Positions 9,317 to 18,951 of a stretch of DNA of 64,000 nucleotides are shown piece by piece; position 1 is the first letter of the stretch, and each line of letters starts with the position of its first letter. The notes under the pieces are model-generated. The model was not told the DNA's origin, did no database searches, and saw nothing but the letters and a program-made list of their open reading frames with translations. The DNA is from Streptomyces lydicus (GTDB taxonomy: Bacteria > Actinomycetota > Actinomycetes > Streptomycetales > Streptomycetaceae), in the NCBI RefSeq assembly GCF_004125265.1, contig NZ_RDTE01000003.1, forward strand, positions 3,720,001 to 3,784,000, read 5' to 3'. Both the position numbers and the translations under genes were made by a program.

Positions 9317-9612
9317 GGGATTGAGGGGAAGTGGAGGGGAAGTGGAGGGGAGAGGCCCGGGCGCCCCCTAAGGCCCTCTGAAGCCCCCTGAGGCCTCCTG
9401 GAGGCCCACCTCAGCCCGCGCAGGGCCCCCAGGCACGTTCCCTCCCCGCCGCTCGCCGCCCGCCACGCTCTCCGCACCCGCCCCACACACCTGTCCCCGA
9501 CCGCCCCCTCCCCGTCACGGCCGGTGAATCCGAACCGTACGGAAAGCGGAGCGATCGGGGACAGGTACGTGCGCGACAGGCGGGCAATCGGCGCCGGCCG
9601 CCGGAACCCCGG
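9317..9612. other. Intergenic region between convergent genes
   Basis: There is no supported gene. It holds three GGGGAAGTGGA-like direct repeats at 9325-9354 and a short palindromic hairpin at 9392-9406 (GGCCTCC/GGAGGCC) that may end transcription from both sides. Confidence 0.5.
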
Positions 9613-11265
9613 TCAGCCCAGAAGCCCGCCGAGGCTCCCTCCCCCGGAGTCGCCACCGGAGCCGCTGGAGCCGGTGCTGCCGGTGCCGGTGGTGCCGCCG
9701 CCGGTGCCGCCCGCCGAGGTCGGCACATGGGTCGGTACCGAGTCGCGGGACGGCGCGGTCTGCTGGGGTGCGCTGGTGGTCGCTCCCGGCTGTTGGGAGA
9801 CACCGCTGCTGCTGCCCGCCGACCGTCCCGAGCCGGACGTCGACGCGGACGGGGTGCCGGGCTTACGAGCCTTGTGCGAGGCGTTTGCCGAGGGGGTGCC
9901 GGGGCGCGGGGCGGCGCTGCCCTTGTGGCGCTGACCGGGCCGGGCGGTGTGCTTGCCGGGGCGAGGCAGCGGGGAGCCGGGGAGGTTGTTGATGGCGGGC
10001 TCGCCGGGCCGCGGGACGGTCGCGACCGTCGTGGAGCGTACGGCGCCGCCGAGCAGCGATCCGATCAGCAGGGTCAGTCCGGCCACCACGGCGGTCATCA
10101 CGGCGCCGCGGCGCAGCACCCGGCGCCGCAGGTCGGCGACCTCGACGCGGGGGCCGAGACGCCGCCAGGCCTCGCCTGCCAGCCGCCCGTCCATGGAGTA
10201 GACAGGCGCACCCGCGATGATCAGCGGGCTCCAGGCGGCGAGGTAGATGATGTCGGGGGCGTCGTAGGCGGGGAGGCTGCGCCAGCTGACGGTCATCAGC
10301 AGCACCGCGGAGAGCAGCGCGCCGATGGACGCGGCGACCCGCTGCCACAGTCCGCAGATGGTCAGGACGCCGACGACGACCTGGAGGAAGGCGACGGTCA
10401 GACCGGCGCCGACGGGGTGCGAGACGGCGAAGTCGCGGAGCGGCACGGCCAGCGCCCAGGGGTCGAGCGACTGCAGCCACTTGACCATCGAGCCCCGCTC
10501 ACCGCCGTCGAAGTAGACGGGGTCGCAGAGCTTGCCCATGCCGGCGTAGACGGAGATCAGGCCGAGGAAGATGCGCAGCGGCAGCAGGACGACGCCGAGG
10601 TTCATCCGGCGGCCCGGGTAGTACGCGTGCCGCACGCTGTCGGTGCCGCGCCGCTTGGCGCCGGGGTCGTAGCCGTCCGGTGCCTGGAACCGGTCGTCGT
10701 CGTACCCGTCGTCGTAACCGTCGTCGGTGTGGCCGCGGTCGCCGTAGGAGCTGCGGTCGGGGTGGCCCTGGTAGCTGTCGCCGTACGCGCTGCCCACGGG
10801 GCGTACGCCGCGCAGCAGCGGGGTGCGGTCGGAGTCGGCGGGGCCGCGCTGGCCGATCACGGTCGTGGCGGGGGCGCCGTCGCCGAGGCGGACCCGGGGC
10901 AGGACCTGGGTCGTGCCGACGTCCTCGCCCTGGCCGCCGTCGAGGCCGACGCCCGCGTCGCGCACCGCGTGCAGGAGTTGGGTGGTGGCGCCGGCCGTGC
11001 CGCCCGGTTCGGTGCGGCCGCTCCACACCACGGGCGTCCGGCGTCTGGCGCCGGCGGCCGGGCCGCGGAGGGTGGGGATGCGCGCGGCGTCGGCCAGGGC
11101 GCCGCGCGCCGCGGGCGCGGCGAGCTGTACGCGGAAGCTGGCGTGGTTGACGATGACCTGCGCGGGGTCGCACGGCACCTTGACCGAGCTCAGGCCCGGC
11201 TCGTCATCGAAGCCTGGCGAGCGTCCCCCCGTAGGCGTGCGGGGTGTTCTGGTGTCCACGCTCAT
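9613..11265 (-). CDS. DoxX-family membrane protein with long disordered flanks
   Basis: The 550-residue protein has a largely soluble N-terminal 215 residues. A four-helix DoxX-type membrane domain follows at about 220-350 (LGVVLLPLRIFLGLISVYAGMGKL onward), then one more membrane helix near 395-415 and a 130-residue Pro/Ser/Thr/Gly tail ending in Gly-rich repeats. DoxX proteins act in membrane redox and thiol homeostasis in actinobacteria. The tail looks like an extracytoplasmic, cell-wall-spanning linker. ATG 11265 has a weak ribosome site. The family assignment is good; the exact role is unknown. Confidence 0.82.
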   Translation of the reverse strand: MSVDTRTPRTPTGGRSPGFDDEPGLSSVKVPCDPAQVIVNHASFRVQLAAPAARGALADAARIPTLRGPAAGARRRTPVVWSGRTEPGGTAGATTQLLHAVRDAGVGLDGGQGEDVGTTQVLPRVRLGDGAPATTVIGQRGPADSDRTPLLRGVRPVGSAYGDSYQGHPDRSSYGDRGHTDDGYDDGYDDDRFQAPDGYDPGAKRRGTDSVRHAYYPGRRMNLGVVLLPLRIFLGLISVYAGMGKLCDPVYFDGGERGSMVKWLQSLDPWALAVPLRDFAVSHPVGAGLTVAFLQVVVGVLTICGLWQRVAASIGALLSAVLLMTVSWRSLPAYDAPDIIYLAAWSPLIIAGAPVYSMDGRLAGEAWRRLGPRVEVADLRRRVLRRGAVMTAVVAGLTLLIGSLLGGAVRSTTVATVPRPGEPAINNLPGSPLPRPGKHTARPGQRHKGSAAPRPGTPSANASHKARKPGTPSASTSGSGRSAGSSSGVSQQPGATTSAPQQTAPSRDSVPTHVPTSAGGTGGGTTGTGSTGSSGSGGDSGGGSLGGLLG

Positions 11266-11377
11266 CTAACCGAGTGACCCCCGGTTAAGACACTGCCTTG
11301 ACCGGGTCGATCTGTCCGAGACCCGTCAAAGGGTGACGGGAGCCGGGAGAGACGCCTCGCGGGAGACGGCACGGACT

Positions 11378-11469
11378 CCCTAGGGGATACGCGGCAGACG
11401 CCCTACGGGAAACGGGGCAGACGTCCTACCGGATACGGGGCAGACGTCCTAGGGGACACAGCGAGGACG
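11378..11469. repeat. Four 23-bp tandem repeats
   Basis: Four adjacent 23-base units (11378, 11401, 11424, 11447) share the core GGATACGGGGCAGACG with one to six changes. They lie between rlmB and the DoxX gene, in the 270-base gap 11266-11535, which contains no gene. Transcripts from rlmB pass through them. Confidence 0.75.
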
Positions 11470-11535
11470 CACAGAGGGTCAGGCCGTGCCCCGGGGTGTG
11501 GCACAGGTACGCACCGGCCCCGGGGCACCGGGGAC

Positions 11536-12492
11536 TCAGCCGCGGCGGCGCGCCGCTTCCCACAGGACGACACCGGCCGCGACACCGGCGTTCAGCGACT
11601 CCGCGCCGCCCGGCATCGGGATCCGCACCCGGACGTCACAGGTCTCGCCGACCAGCCGCGACAGGCCCTTGCCCTCGCTGCCGACGACGATGACGACGGG
11701 GCCGTCCAGCGCCGCGACGTCCTGGAGCTCCAGCTCGCCGTCCGCGGCCAGCCCGACGACCGTCAGACCGGCCTTCTGGTACGACTCCAGGGTCCGGGTC
11801 AGGTTGGTGGCGCGCGCGACCGGCGTACGGGCCGCGGTGCCCGCCGAGGTCTTCCACGCGCCGGCCGTCATCCCGGCCGCCCGGCGCTCCGGCACGACCA
11901 CGCCGTGGCCGCCGAAGGCACACACGGAGCGGACGACCGCGCCGAGGTTGCGCGGGTCGGTGACGCCGTCGAGCGCGACGATCAGCGGGTCGTCACCCTC
12001 GTCGAAGGCGGCCGCGGCCAGGTCCTCGGGGTGGGCGTAGTCGTACGGCGGGACCTGGAGGACCAGGCCCTGGTGGTTGAGGCCGTTGGTCATCCGGTCC
12101 AGCTCGGGGCGCGGCGCCTCCATCAGGTTGATGTCGCCGCGCTCCGAAGCGAGCTGGAGTGCGGCGCGCACCCGCTCGTCGGTGTCGATGAACTGCTGGA
12201 CGTAGAGGGTGGTCGCGGGCACGCCGTCGCGCAGCGCCTCGAAGACCGGGTTACGGCCGACGACCAGCTCGGCGGTGCCCTTGGCACCACCGCGGCGCGG
12301 GGCCGGGCGGCGCGATGCGGCCTGCTTCGCCTGGGCGTTGGCGACGCGGTTCTTGACGTGTCCCTTGCGCGCGGAGGCGGGCGGGGTCGGGCCCTTGCCC
12401 TCCAGGCCCCGGCGCCGCTTACCGCCGCTGCCGACCTGCGCGCCCTTCTTGTTGGACGTGCGGCGGTTCCTGCGCTGGCTGTTGCCGGCCAT
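11536..12492 (-). CDS. rlmB: 23S rRNA (guanosine-2'-O-)methyltransferase RlmB / TrmH-family (SpoU)
   Basis: The 318-residue SPOUT methyltransferase has a basic, disordered N-terminal 70 residues, then the substrate-binding domain (ELVVGRNPVFEAL) and the trefoil-knot catalytic domain. Family motifs are LDGVTDPRNLGAVVRSV, VVGSEGKGLSRLV and IPMPGGAESLNAGVAAGV. It modifies a guanosine in 23S rRNA in its best-studied relatives. It lies 128 bases downstream of cysS on the same strand, the common actinobacterial order. ATG 12492 is preceded by a GAAACAGGT-type weak site. Confidence 0.92.
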   Translation of the reverse strand: MAGNSQRRNRRTSNKKGAQVGSGGKRRRGLEGKGPTPPASARKGHVKNRVANAQAKQAASRRPAPRRGGAKGTAELVVGRNPVFEALRDGVPATTLYVQQFIDTDERVRAALQLASERGDINLMEAPRPELDRMTNGLNHQGLVLQVPPYDYAHPEDLAAAAFDEGDDPLIVALDGVTDPRNLGAVVRSVCAFGGHGVVVPERRAAGMTAGAWKTSAGTAARTPVARATNLTRTLESYQKAGLTVVGLAADGELELQDVAALDGPVVIVVGSEGKGLSRLVGETCDVRVRIPMPGGAESLNAGVAAGVVLWEAARRRG

Positions 12493-12620
12493 GGGTCACC
12501 TGTTTCTTCACTGCTCTCGACGTCTCGCGACGTGGAGTGGGTACGTACGTATGGATTGAGTGTCGCCCGCGGCCACCGTGCGAGGCGAATCCGGGTGGCC
12601 GGCGGGGCGCGGGACCGGGG

Positions 12621-14015
<1,395 letters not shown>

Positions 14016-14151
14016 GCAACCAGGGTAGTCGGAACGAGGCAGTGCCCCGCGACCCATTGGGCCACGCGTGACGTATCCGTCATCGGCGTCCGATTCGCCG
14101 GATGTGTCGCCGCCTCCGCGCGGACGGCGGGCCCGTCGGACGGCGGATCCG

Positions 14152-14556
14152 TCAGATGCTGCCGACCACCTTGCGCGGGGTGATCCGGACGACCACCCGC
14201 TCGGCGTCCTTGCCCGCCTCCGGGTTGAACTCGGCGTACGGCTTGCCGGTGTACTTGCGCGACAGCTCGTCGATCAGCTCCTGCCCGCCCTCGGTGGTGA
14301 GGGAGGCGGCGCCGCGGACCTCGGCGTAGGTGTACGGGGCGTCGAAGGGCTGGACGACGACCGTGACCCGCGGGTCACGGCGGAGGTTGGCCTCCTTGCG
14401 CCGGCCGACGGTCGTCGAGATCAGCAGGTCGCCGCCGTCCCGCTTCACCCAGACCGGGGAGACCTGGGGGCTGCCGTCGGGCTGGATGGTCGCCACGGTC
14501 ACGAAGACCGGAGTGTCGAGGAGCTGCTTGAGGTCGTCGGACAGGGTGGCAGTCAC
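14152..14556 (-). CDS. PPOX-class (pyridoxamine oxidase-like, likely F420/flavin) small oxidoreductase
   Basis: The 134-residue single-domain split-barrel protein has VFVTVATIQPDGSPQVSPVWV at the start, DLLISTTVGRRKEANLRRDPRV for the flavin/F420 phosphate contacts and AEVRGAASL before the last strands. This is the pattern of actinobacterial PPOX proteins that bind F420 or flavin. GTG 14556 has AAGGA seven bases upstream; the longer reading frame to 14988 is antisense noise over ispF. It sits between ispF and cysS and looks like an insertion into an otherwise conserved order. The substrate is unknown. Confidence 0.85.
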   Translation of the reverse strand: MTATLSDDLKQLLDTPVFVTVATIQPDGSPQVSPVWVKRDGGDLLISTTVGRRKEANLRRDPRVTVVVQPFDAPYTYAEVRGAASLTTEGGQELIDELSRKYTGKPYAEFNPEAGKDAERVVVRITPRKVVGSI

Positions 14557-14624
14557 GAGCGGTCCTTCCTGCGGGCCTTCCGGGGACACGGATACTCCGA
14601 TCCTCCCCCCAACACCCGTGCGGC

Positions 14625-14660
14625 GCCCGGCATTCCCACGCCATACGGGGGATGCCGGGC
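14625..14660 (-). terminator. Hairpin between ispF and the PPOX gene
   Basis: GCCCGGCATTCCC pairs with GGGGATGCCGGGC with one mismatch across a 10-base loop, 61 bases past the ispF stop. It probably separates the carD-ispDF unit from the PPOX gene. Confidence 0.55.
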
Positions 14661-14720
14661 CTCCGCACACAGGCTCCGCACACGGGCGCCGCTCACCGAA
14701 GGACGGACGCGCCCGCCGGA

Positions 14721-15272
14721 TCAGGCCGTACGGAAGACGATCGCCGTGGCAATCGCGGCCAGGCCCTCGGCGCGGCCGGTCAGCCCCAGCCCGTCCGAGG
14801 TCGTGCCGGAGACCGCGACCGGCGCGCCGACGGCCGCCGACAGCGCCTTCTGGGCCTCGTCCCGCCGCTTGCCGACCTTCGGGCGGACACCGATGACCTG
14901 CACCGCGACATTGCCGATGGTGAAGCCCTCGGCCCGGACGATCCGCGCGGCCTCGGCGAGCAGCGTCACCCCGGAGGCGCCGGACCACTCGGGGCGGCCG
15001 GTGCCGAAGTGCGCCCCCAGGTCACCGACGCCGGCCGCCGAGAACAGCGCGTCACAGGCGGCGTGTGCGGCCACGTCGCCGTCGCTGTGCCCGGCGAGCC
15101 CGTAGCCGTCGCTCTCCTTCTCGTCCCAGAGCAGCCCGGCGCACCACAGCTCACGGCCCTGCTCGAAGGCGTGCACATCCGTGCCGATGCCGACGAGGGG
15201 GACGGCGACGGCCGCGCCGCCGGCCGGGGCGGCCCCCGCGGACTCGGTTCCGGTCTGCTCAGACATAGCCAT
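14721..15272 (-). CDS. ispF: 2-C-methyl-D-erythritol 2,4-cyclodiphosphate synthase
   Basis: The 183-residue IspF converts CDP-ME-2-phosphate to MEcPP in the non-mevalonate isoprenoid pathway. The metal ligands are in VGIGTDVHAF (Asp, His) and AGHSDGDVAAHA (His). A SGTTSDGLGLTGRAEGL motif near the end is typical of the trimer. About 25 N-terminal residues are low-complexity. The ATG at 15272 follows GGAGGG and overlaps the ispD end by 14 bases, so the two enzymes of consecutive pathway stages are co-translated. Confidence 0.95.
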   Translation of the reverse strand: MAMSEQTGTESAGAAPAGGAAVAVPLVGIGTDVHAFEQGRELWCAGLLWDEKESDGYGLAGHSDGDVAAHAACDALFSAAGVGDLGAHFGTGRPEWSGASGVTLLAEAARIVRAEGFTIGNVAVQVIGVRPKVGKRRDEAQKALSAAVGAPVAVSGTTSDGLGLTGRAEGLAAIATAIVFRTA

Positions 15273-16005
15273 CGGTAGCCCTCCTGCGGGCGAGTACGGC
15301 CTCGGCCAGGACCAGGTCCAGCGGCCGGGTCACCTTGAACGCTTCCTCGTGCCCCGGGACGACCACGACCGGCGACCCGAGCCGTTCGACCAGCCCGGCG
15401 TCATCGGTGGCACCCTCGCCCTCGACGACCGTGTCATGGGCCTTGCGCAGGGTCGCCAGGTCGAAGCCCTGCGGCGTCTGCACGGCGCGCAGCAGGGCCC
15501 GCTCCGGAGTGCCGACCACCGGCTCCGGGGTGCCCTGCGGCTGCGGGTCGACCTGCTTGACGGTGTCGGCGAGCGGCAGCGCAGGCACGACGGCGGGCGC
15601 ACCGTCGCGTACGGCGGCGATCACCGCGTCGACGGTCTCGACGGGGACCAGCGGGCGCGCGGCGTCATGCACCAGCACGACATCGATGGTGTCCGGGAGC
15701 GCGGCCAGCCCGAGCTGTACGGACTCCTGGCGGGTCTGACCGCCTGGGACCACCTGGAGGTCGGTGCGCTCGGCGAGCGGGTGCTCGTGGAGGAGGTGGC
15801 TGACCTCGGCGGCGCCGTCGGGCGGGGCGACCACCACGATGAGCGAGACGGCACGTGAGGCGGCCATCGCACGGACGGCGTGCACCAGCATGGGGGTGCC
15901 GCCCAGCGCGCGCAGCGCCTTGGGGGTACCGGGACCGAGCCGGACACCACGGCCGGCGGCGGGGATCACCGCGGCGGTGCGGATCGGACGGGAGGAATCT
16001 GGCAT
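15259..16005 (-). CDS. ispD: 2-C-methyl-D-erythritol 4-phosphate cytidylyltransferase
   Basis: The 248-residue IspD attaches CMP to MEP, two steps before IspF. Motifs are IPAAGRGVRLGPGTPKAL (CTP-binding loop with the catalytic Arg/Lys), VVPGGQTRQESV, VLVHDAARPLV and VQTPQGFDLATL. The ATG at 16005 (MPDSSRPIRTAAV) has GGAG seven bases upstream. The frame stays open 77 codons further, but that part is Pro-rich and not homologous. It is overlapped with ispF and downstream of carD. Confidence 0.94.
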   Translation of the reverse strand: MPDSSRPIRTAAVIPAAGRGVRLGPGTPKALRALGGTPMLVHAVRAMAASRAVSLIVVVAPPDGAAEVSHLLHEHPLAERTDLQVVPGGQTRQESVQLGLAALPDTIDVVLVHDAARPLVPVETVDAVIAAVRDGAPAVVPALPLADTVKQVDPQPQGTPEPVVGTPERALLRAVQTPQGFDLATLRKAHDTVVEGEGATDDAGLVERLGSPVVVVPGHEEAFKVTRPLDLVLAEAVLARRRATDGYV

Positions 16006-16436
16006 CGACGGCTCCGGAGTCCGGGGCGAGCCCGGAATTGACGCAGACAGGTTTGTTTCCTCGGGAGAGGTGGGTATGGCCCTGGGGGTAGCCCCGGCCG
16101 GAGGCTGGGGACGTGCCGGGCGCGACGCCTTGACCGGCCCCTTCCGTGACACCGGTCGAGGCAACTGCCCGGGCCCGGCACACACCACAGGGTCCGGTCG
16201 TTGCCGGTCCCCGCAGGTCACAACCTCATAAGTCAAGGTCGCTCAAGGTCGCACAGCTCATGACCGCTTCATGAGGTTCATGACAACAGCTCGTGACCGA
16301 CACAGCAGCTCGTGACACAGCAGCAGATATGCCGCAGCGCCCGGCAACAGGCCGCTTCACTGGGAAGCGGTCGTCACTCGGGCACCGCGGCATTGCTACG
16401 TCGTCGCTGCGCTGGATCTCGCCGGCGCAGACGTCG
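16006..16436. other. Non-coding gap between ispD and carD
   Basis: Nothing in this 431-base stretch looks like a gene. Near 16255-16330 there are related copies of CAGCTCATGACC and CAGCTCGTGACC and a TCATGAGGTTCATGA palindromic segment, which could be regulatory. The ispD promoter or read-through from carD must cross it. Confidence 0.45.
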
Positions 16437-16919
16437 TCAGGACGCGAGTACCTCGTCGAGCAGGGCCTCGGCCTTGTCCTCGTTGGTGTTCTCCGCGAGG
16501 GCGAGCTCGCTCACCAGAATCTGGCGCGCCTTCGCGAGCATCCTCTTCTCACCGGCGGACAGTCCGCGCTCCCGCTCACGCCGCCACAGGTCACGCACGA
16601 CTTCGGCGACCTTGATGACGTCACCGGAGGCGAGCTTCTCGAGGTTTGCCTTGTAGCGACGGGACCAGTTCGTCGGCTCTTCGGCATACGGTGCGCGAAG
16701 CACCTCGAAGACCCGGTCCAGCCCGTCCTGGCCAACCACGTCGCGTACGCCGACGAACTCCGCATTGTCCGCTGGAACACGAACAGTCAAGTCGCCCTGG
16801 GCGACCTTCAGCACCAAGTAGGTCTTGTCCACGCCTTTGATCTGGCGAGTTTCGATGGCCTCGATCAGCGCGGCCCCGTGATGGGGATAGACCACGGTGT
16901 CGCCAACCTTGAACGTCAT
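16437..16919 (-). CDS. carD: CarD-family transcription regulator
   Basis: The 160-residue protein stabilises the RNA polymerase open complex at housekeeping and rRNA promoters. The N-terminal Tudor-like RNA polymerase-interacting domain runs from MTFKVGDTVVYPHHG to about residue 60. A helical DNA-binding domain with ERERGLSAGEKRMLAKARQ follows. ATG 16919 follows GAAGGGG; the upstream ATG at 16949 is less likely. The sequence is of the very conserved actinobacterial type, and the ispD gene downstream matches the known order. Confidence 0.95.
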   Translation of the reverse strand: MTFKVGDTVVYPHHGAALIEAIETRQIKGVDKTYLVLKVAQGDLTVRVPADNAEFVGVRDVVGQDGLDRVFEVLRAPYAEEPTNWSRRYKANLEKLASGDVIKVAEVVRDLWRRERERGLSAGEKRMLAKARQILVSELALAENTNEDKAEALLDEVLAS

Positions 16920-17217
16920 GTGACAGGTACCCCTTCCGTGGCTATCCATGCTAACACGGGAACGGGCCGTTCTGAATGGCGTTTTCGCAGGTCAGGGCAT
17001 ATCTCGGGGCTTGACAACCATGACCGGAACGTGCTGCGGAGGGCCCCGGGAGGCGGGTATTCGCAGGTCGGAGGGGCTGCACGGGTGAGCGGAAACGCGC
17101 CCGTCACATACCCGGAGCATGGTGATCGACAGGCGGAATGTCCCGCTTTGCGGGGATCCAGATGAGCGAGTTCCGCTACTCCGTTCGGCTGCCCCGGGCC
17201 CTTCGAGGGCGATTCCT

Positions 17218-17259
17218 GAATTGATCACGATCCGGCACCCCGAAGAGCGTGATCAATTC
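17218..17259. promoter_or_regulatory. 12-bp inverted repeat in the 883-base gap upstream of the lipoprotein gene
   Basis: GAATTGATCACG and its exact complement are separated by 18 bases. They lie in the long gap 16920-17802 between divergent carD and the lipoprotein gene. The rest of the gap has several GGTGATC and GATCTCGG copies (17385-17470) but no supported gene. The AT-rich arms stand out in this GC-rich DNA. A regulator binding site is more likely than a terminator, because it is far from any gene end. Confidence 0.45.
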
Positions 17260-17802
17260 CGCGAGGCCTTCACATTCCCTGCGAATACTGCTTTTCCCCG
17301 GCGAGAAACGCGCGGGTCTCCACCCGAACGGCCGCTTGCCGAATATTTCTTCCCCGTTCCGGAGGGTCGATCTCGGTTCTTGAGAACGATCTCGGGGGGG
17401 GATCTCGGTGGGTGAACATGGTTGGTGAGCGCGGCCGGTGAGCGTAGGTGATCGCGGTCGGTGATCTTGAGCGGCCGGGCGTGTTGCCCGCGGGTCCTCC
17501 CGGCCGGCGCTCGGGGGATCTTGAACCGCTGTTCTTGATTCGCCGTCAGCTTTGTGTGCGGGCTTCCGCTTCGGGGGCCGGGCAACCGGGCCCGGGCGGC
17601 GCTGGCGGGCCGCCGATCGCGCTGGGGGCGGGTCGGGTGCGGCGGCGCGAGGACGGCTCGGTAACCTAGCGGCGCTGACACACCCTTAGGGCGGCTTTAC
17701 GCACCCGTCGTCATGACGCGTACGCAGGGCCGTCCCAGCCGCCCATCCGCGACCGGGCACGAACGTTCGGCCGCCGTAGCTCGTCAAGGAGATGCCGCCG
17801 CC

Positions 17803-18441
17803 GTGAGCCGCAGCCTTCGACGCGGCGTCCTCGCCGCCACCGTCCTCTCGCTCTCGATCGCCACGCTGTCCGCCTGCGGGGCCGGGAACGAAGCCCAGAC
17901 GCTGCAGGTCAAGCCGGACAACGCCGCGACCACCGTCGACGGCATCAAGATCCAGAACATCAACGTGATCACCCAGCCCGATGTGAACGCCAAGGGCCCG
18001 GCCGTGGTGGCCGCGACGGTGTTCAACAACGGCGACAAGGACCAGAAGCTGACCGGGATCTCCGTCGACGGCACCGGCCAGTCGGCCAAGCTCTCGCCGG
18101 CCGGCGGTGGCTCGGGCCCGATCACCGTGCCGGCCGGGGGCTCCGTGGTGATCGGCGGCAAGGACAACGCCTCGGCCGTCCTGGCCAGCGGCCGCGATGC
18201 CGTCAAGGACGGGAACGTACAGCCCCTGACCTTCACCTTCACCTCGCTCGGCAAGGTGAAGGCCAGCTCCTACGTCGTCCCCGCGAAGAACTTCTTCCAG
18301 GGCTACGGTCCCTCGCAGCTGCCGCAGCCGTCCGGCTCGGCGTCTCCGTCCGGCTCCGCCAAGCCGTCGCAGTCGGGCAAGCCGTCCGGTTCGGCCAGCC
18401 CGTCCGGCTCACCCTCCGAGTCGGCGCACGGCGGTCACTGA
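17803..18441 (+). CDS. Secreted lipoprotein, DUF461/PCuAC-like
   Basis: The 212-residue lipoprotein has a Lys/Arg-poor short N-region, a hydrophobic helix and the lipobox LSAC, giving an acylated Cys near residue 25. The middle is a beta-rich DUF461 domain (NINVITQPDVNAKGPAVVAATVFNNG onward) of the PCu(A)C copper-chaperone-like fold. No Met/His copper motif is evident. The tail is a PSGSASPSGS repeat that would tether it in the wall. GTG 17803 has AAGGAG upstream; the extension to 17713 is rejected. A metal or redox role is only a family-level guess. Confidence 0.82.
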   Translation: MSRSLRRGVLAATVLSLSIATLSACGAGNEAQTLQVKPDNAATTVDGIKIQNINVITQPDVNAKGPAVVAATVFNNGDKDQKLTGISVDGTGQSAKLSPAGGGSGPITVPAGGSVVIGGKDNASAVLASGRDAVKDGNVQPLTFTFTSLGKVKASSYVVPAKNFFQGYGPSQLPQPSGSASPSGSAKPSQSGKPSGSASPSGSPSESAHGGH

Positions 18442-18537
18442 CCCGTTCGCAGGGTCACCGCACCGCAGGCGCGACGGCCACGACGGCCACGACGGCCAGG
18501 CAGACCACCGCGTCCCGGCGCCGTCACAGCAAAGCTT

Positions 18538-18572
18538 CAGGGGCGCCCGCCCGATCCGGAGGGGCGCCCCTG
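18538..18572. terminator. Strong bidirectional-type hairpin between lipoprotein gene and phoP
   Basis: CAGGGGCGCCC and GGGCGCCCCTG form a perfect 11-bp stem with a 13-base loop. It lies about 100 bases past the lipoprotein stop in a convergent gap and can serve both genes. Confidence 0.7.
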
Positions 18573-18795
18573 AGGCGTGTTTCGGTCACTGAGGCGTGTT
18601 TCCCCGCACGCGCGGGCGGGATCACCGCTGTGTGGCGCACCGCAGCACGGCTCGCCACAGCACGGCTCGCCGGGCGGCGTTGCAGGGCAGCACTGCGCGA
18701 CGCGCCCCGGCACTGAGCGACACGCCCCGGCACGGCATCGCCGAGCCGCGGAGGCTCCGCACACCGGGGCGGGCATGGCCGGCCACGCCTTGGGG

Positions 18796-18951
18796 CGTCG
18801 ACGGCCTTTACGAGGCGGGCGTGCGGCCCTTACGGGCAAGGCATACAACCGTTACGAGCACGGCGTACAGCCCTTACGGGCAAGGCGTACGGCCCTTACA
18901 GCCCGGGCGCGTACACCCCCTACAACCGGGGCGTACGGCCTTTACGGCTCG
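18796..18951. repeat. 22-bp tandem repeats running into the 3' end of phoP
   Basis: About seven imperfect units, mostly 22 bases, share GCGTACGGCCCTTACGGGCA (18819, 18841, 18863, 18885, 18907, 18931, and a degenerate one from 18796). The last unit overlaps the phoP stop codon at 18942. The rest of the gap 18442-18941 holds a GACGGCCAC triplet near 18475 and the terminator, but no gene. Confidence 0.75.

Noticed and set aside
9727..11277. 516-codon plus-strand open frame opposite the DoxX gene
   Set aside because: It is the GC-rich antisense shadow of a gene with clear membrane helices; its translation is Gly/Arg/Ala noise without domains.
17253..17681. 142-codon minus-strand frame in the carD-lipoprotein gap
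   Set aside because: It has no ribosome site, poor codon bias and low-complexity Arg/Pro content.
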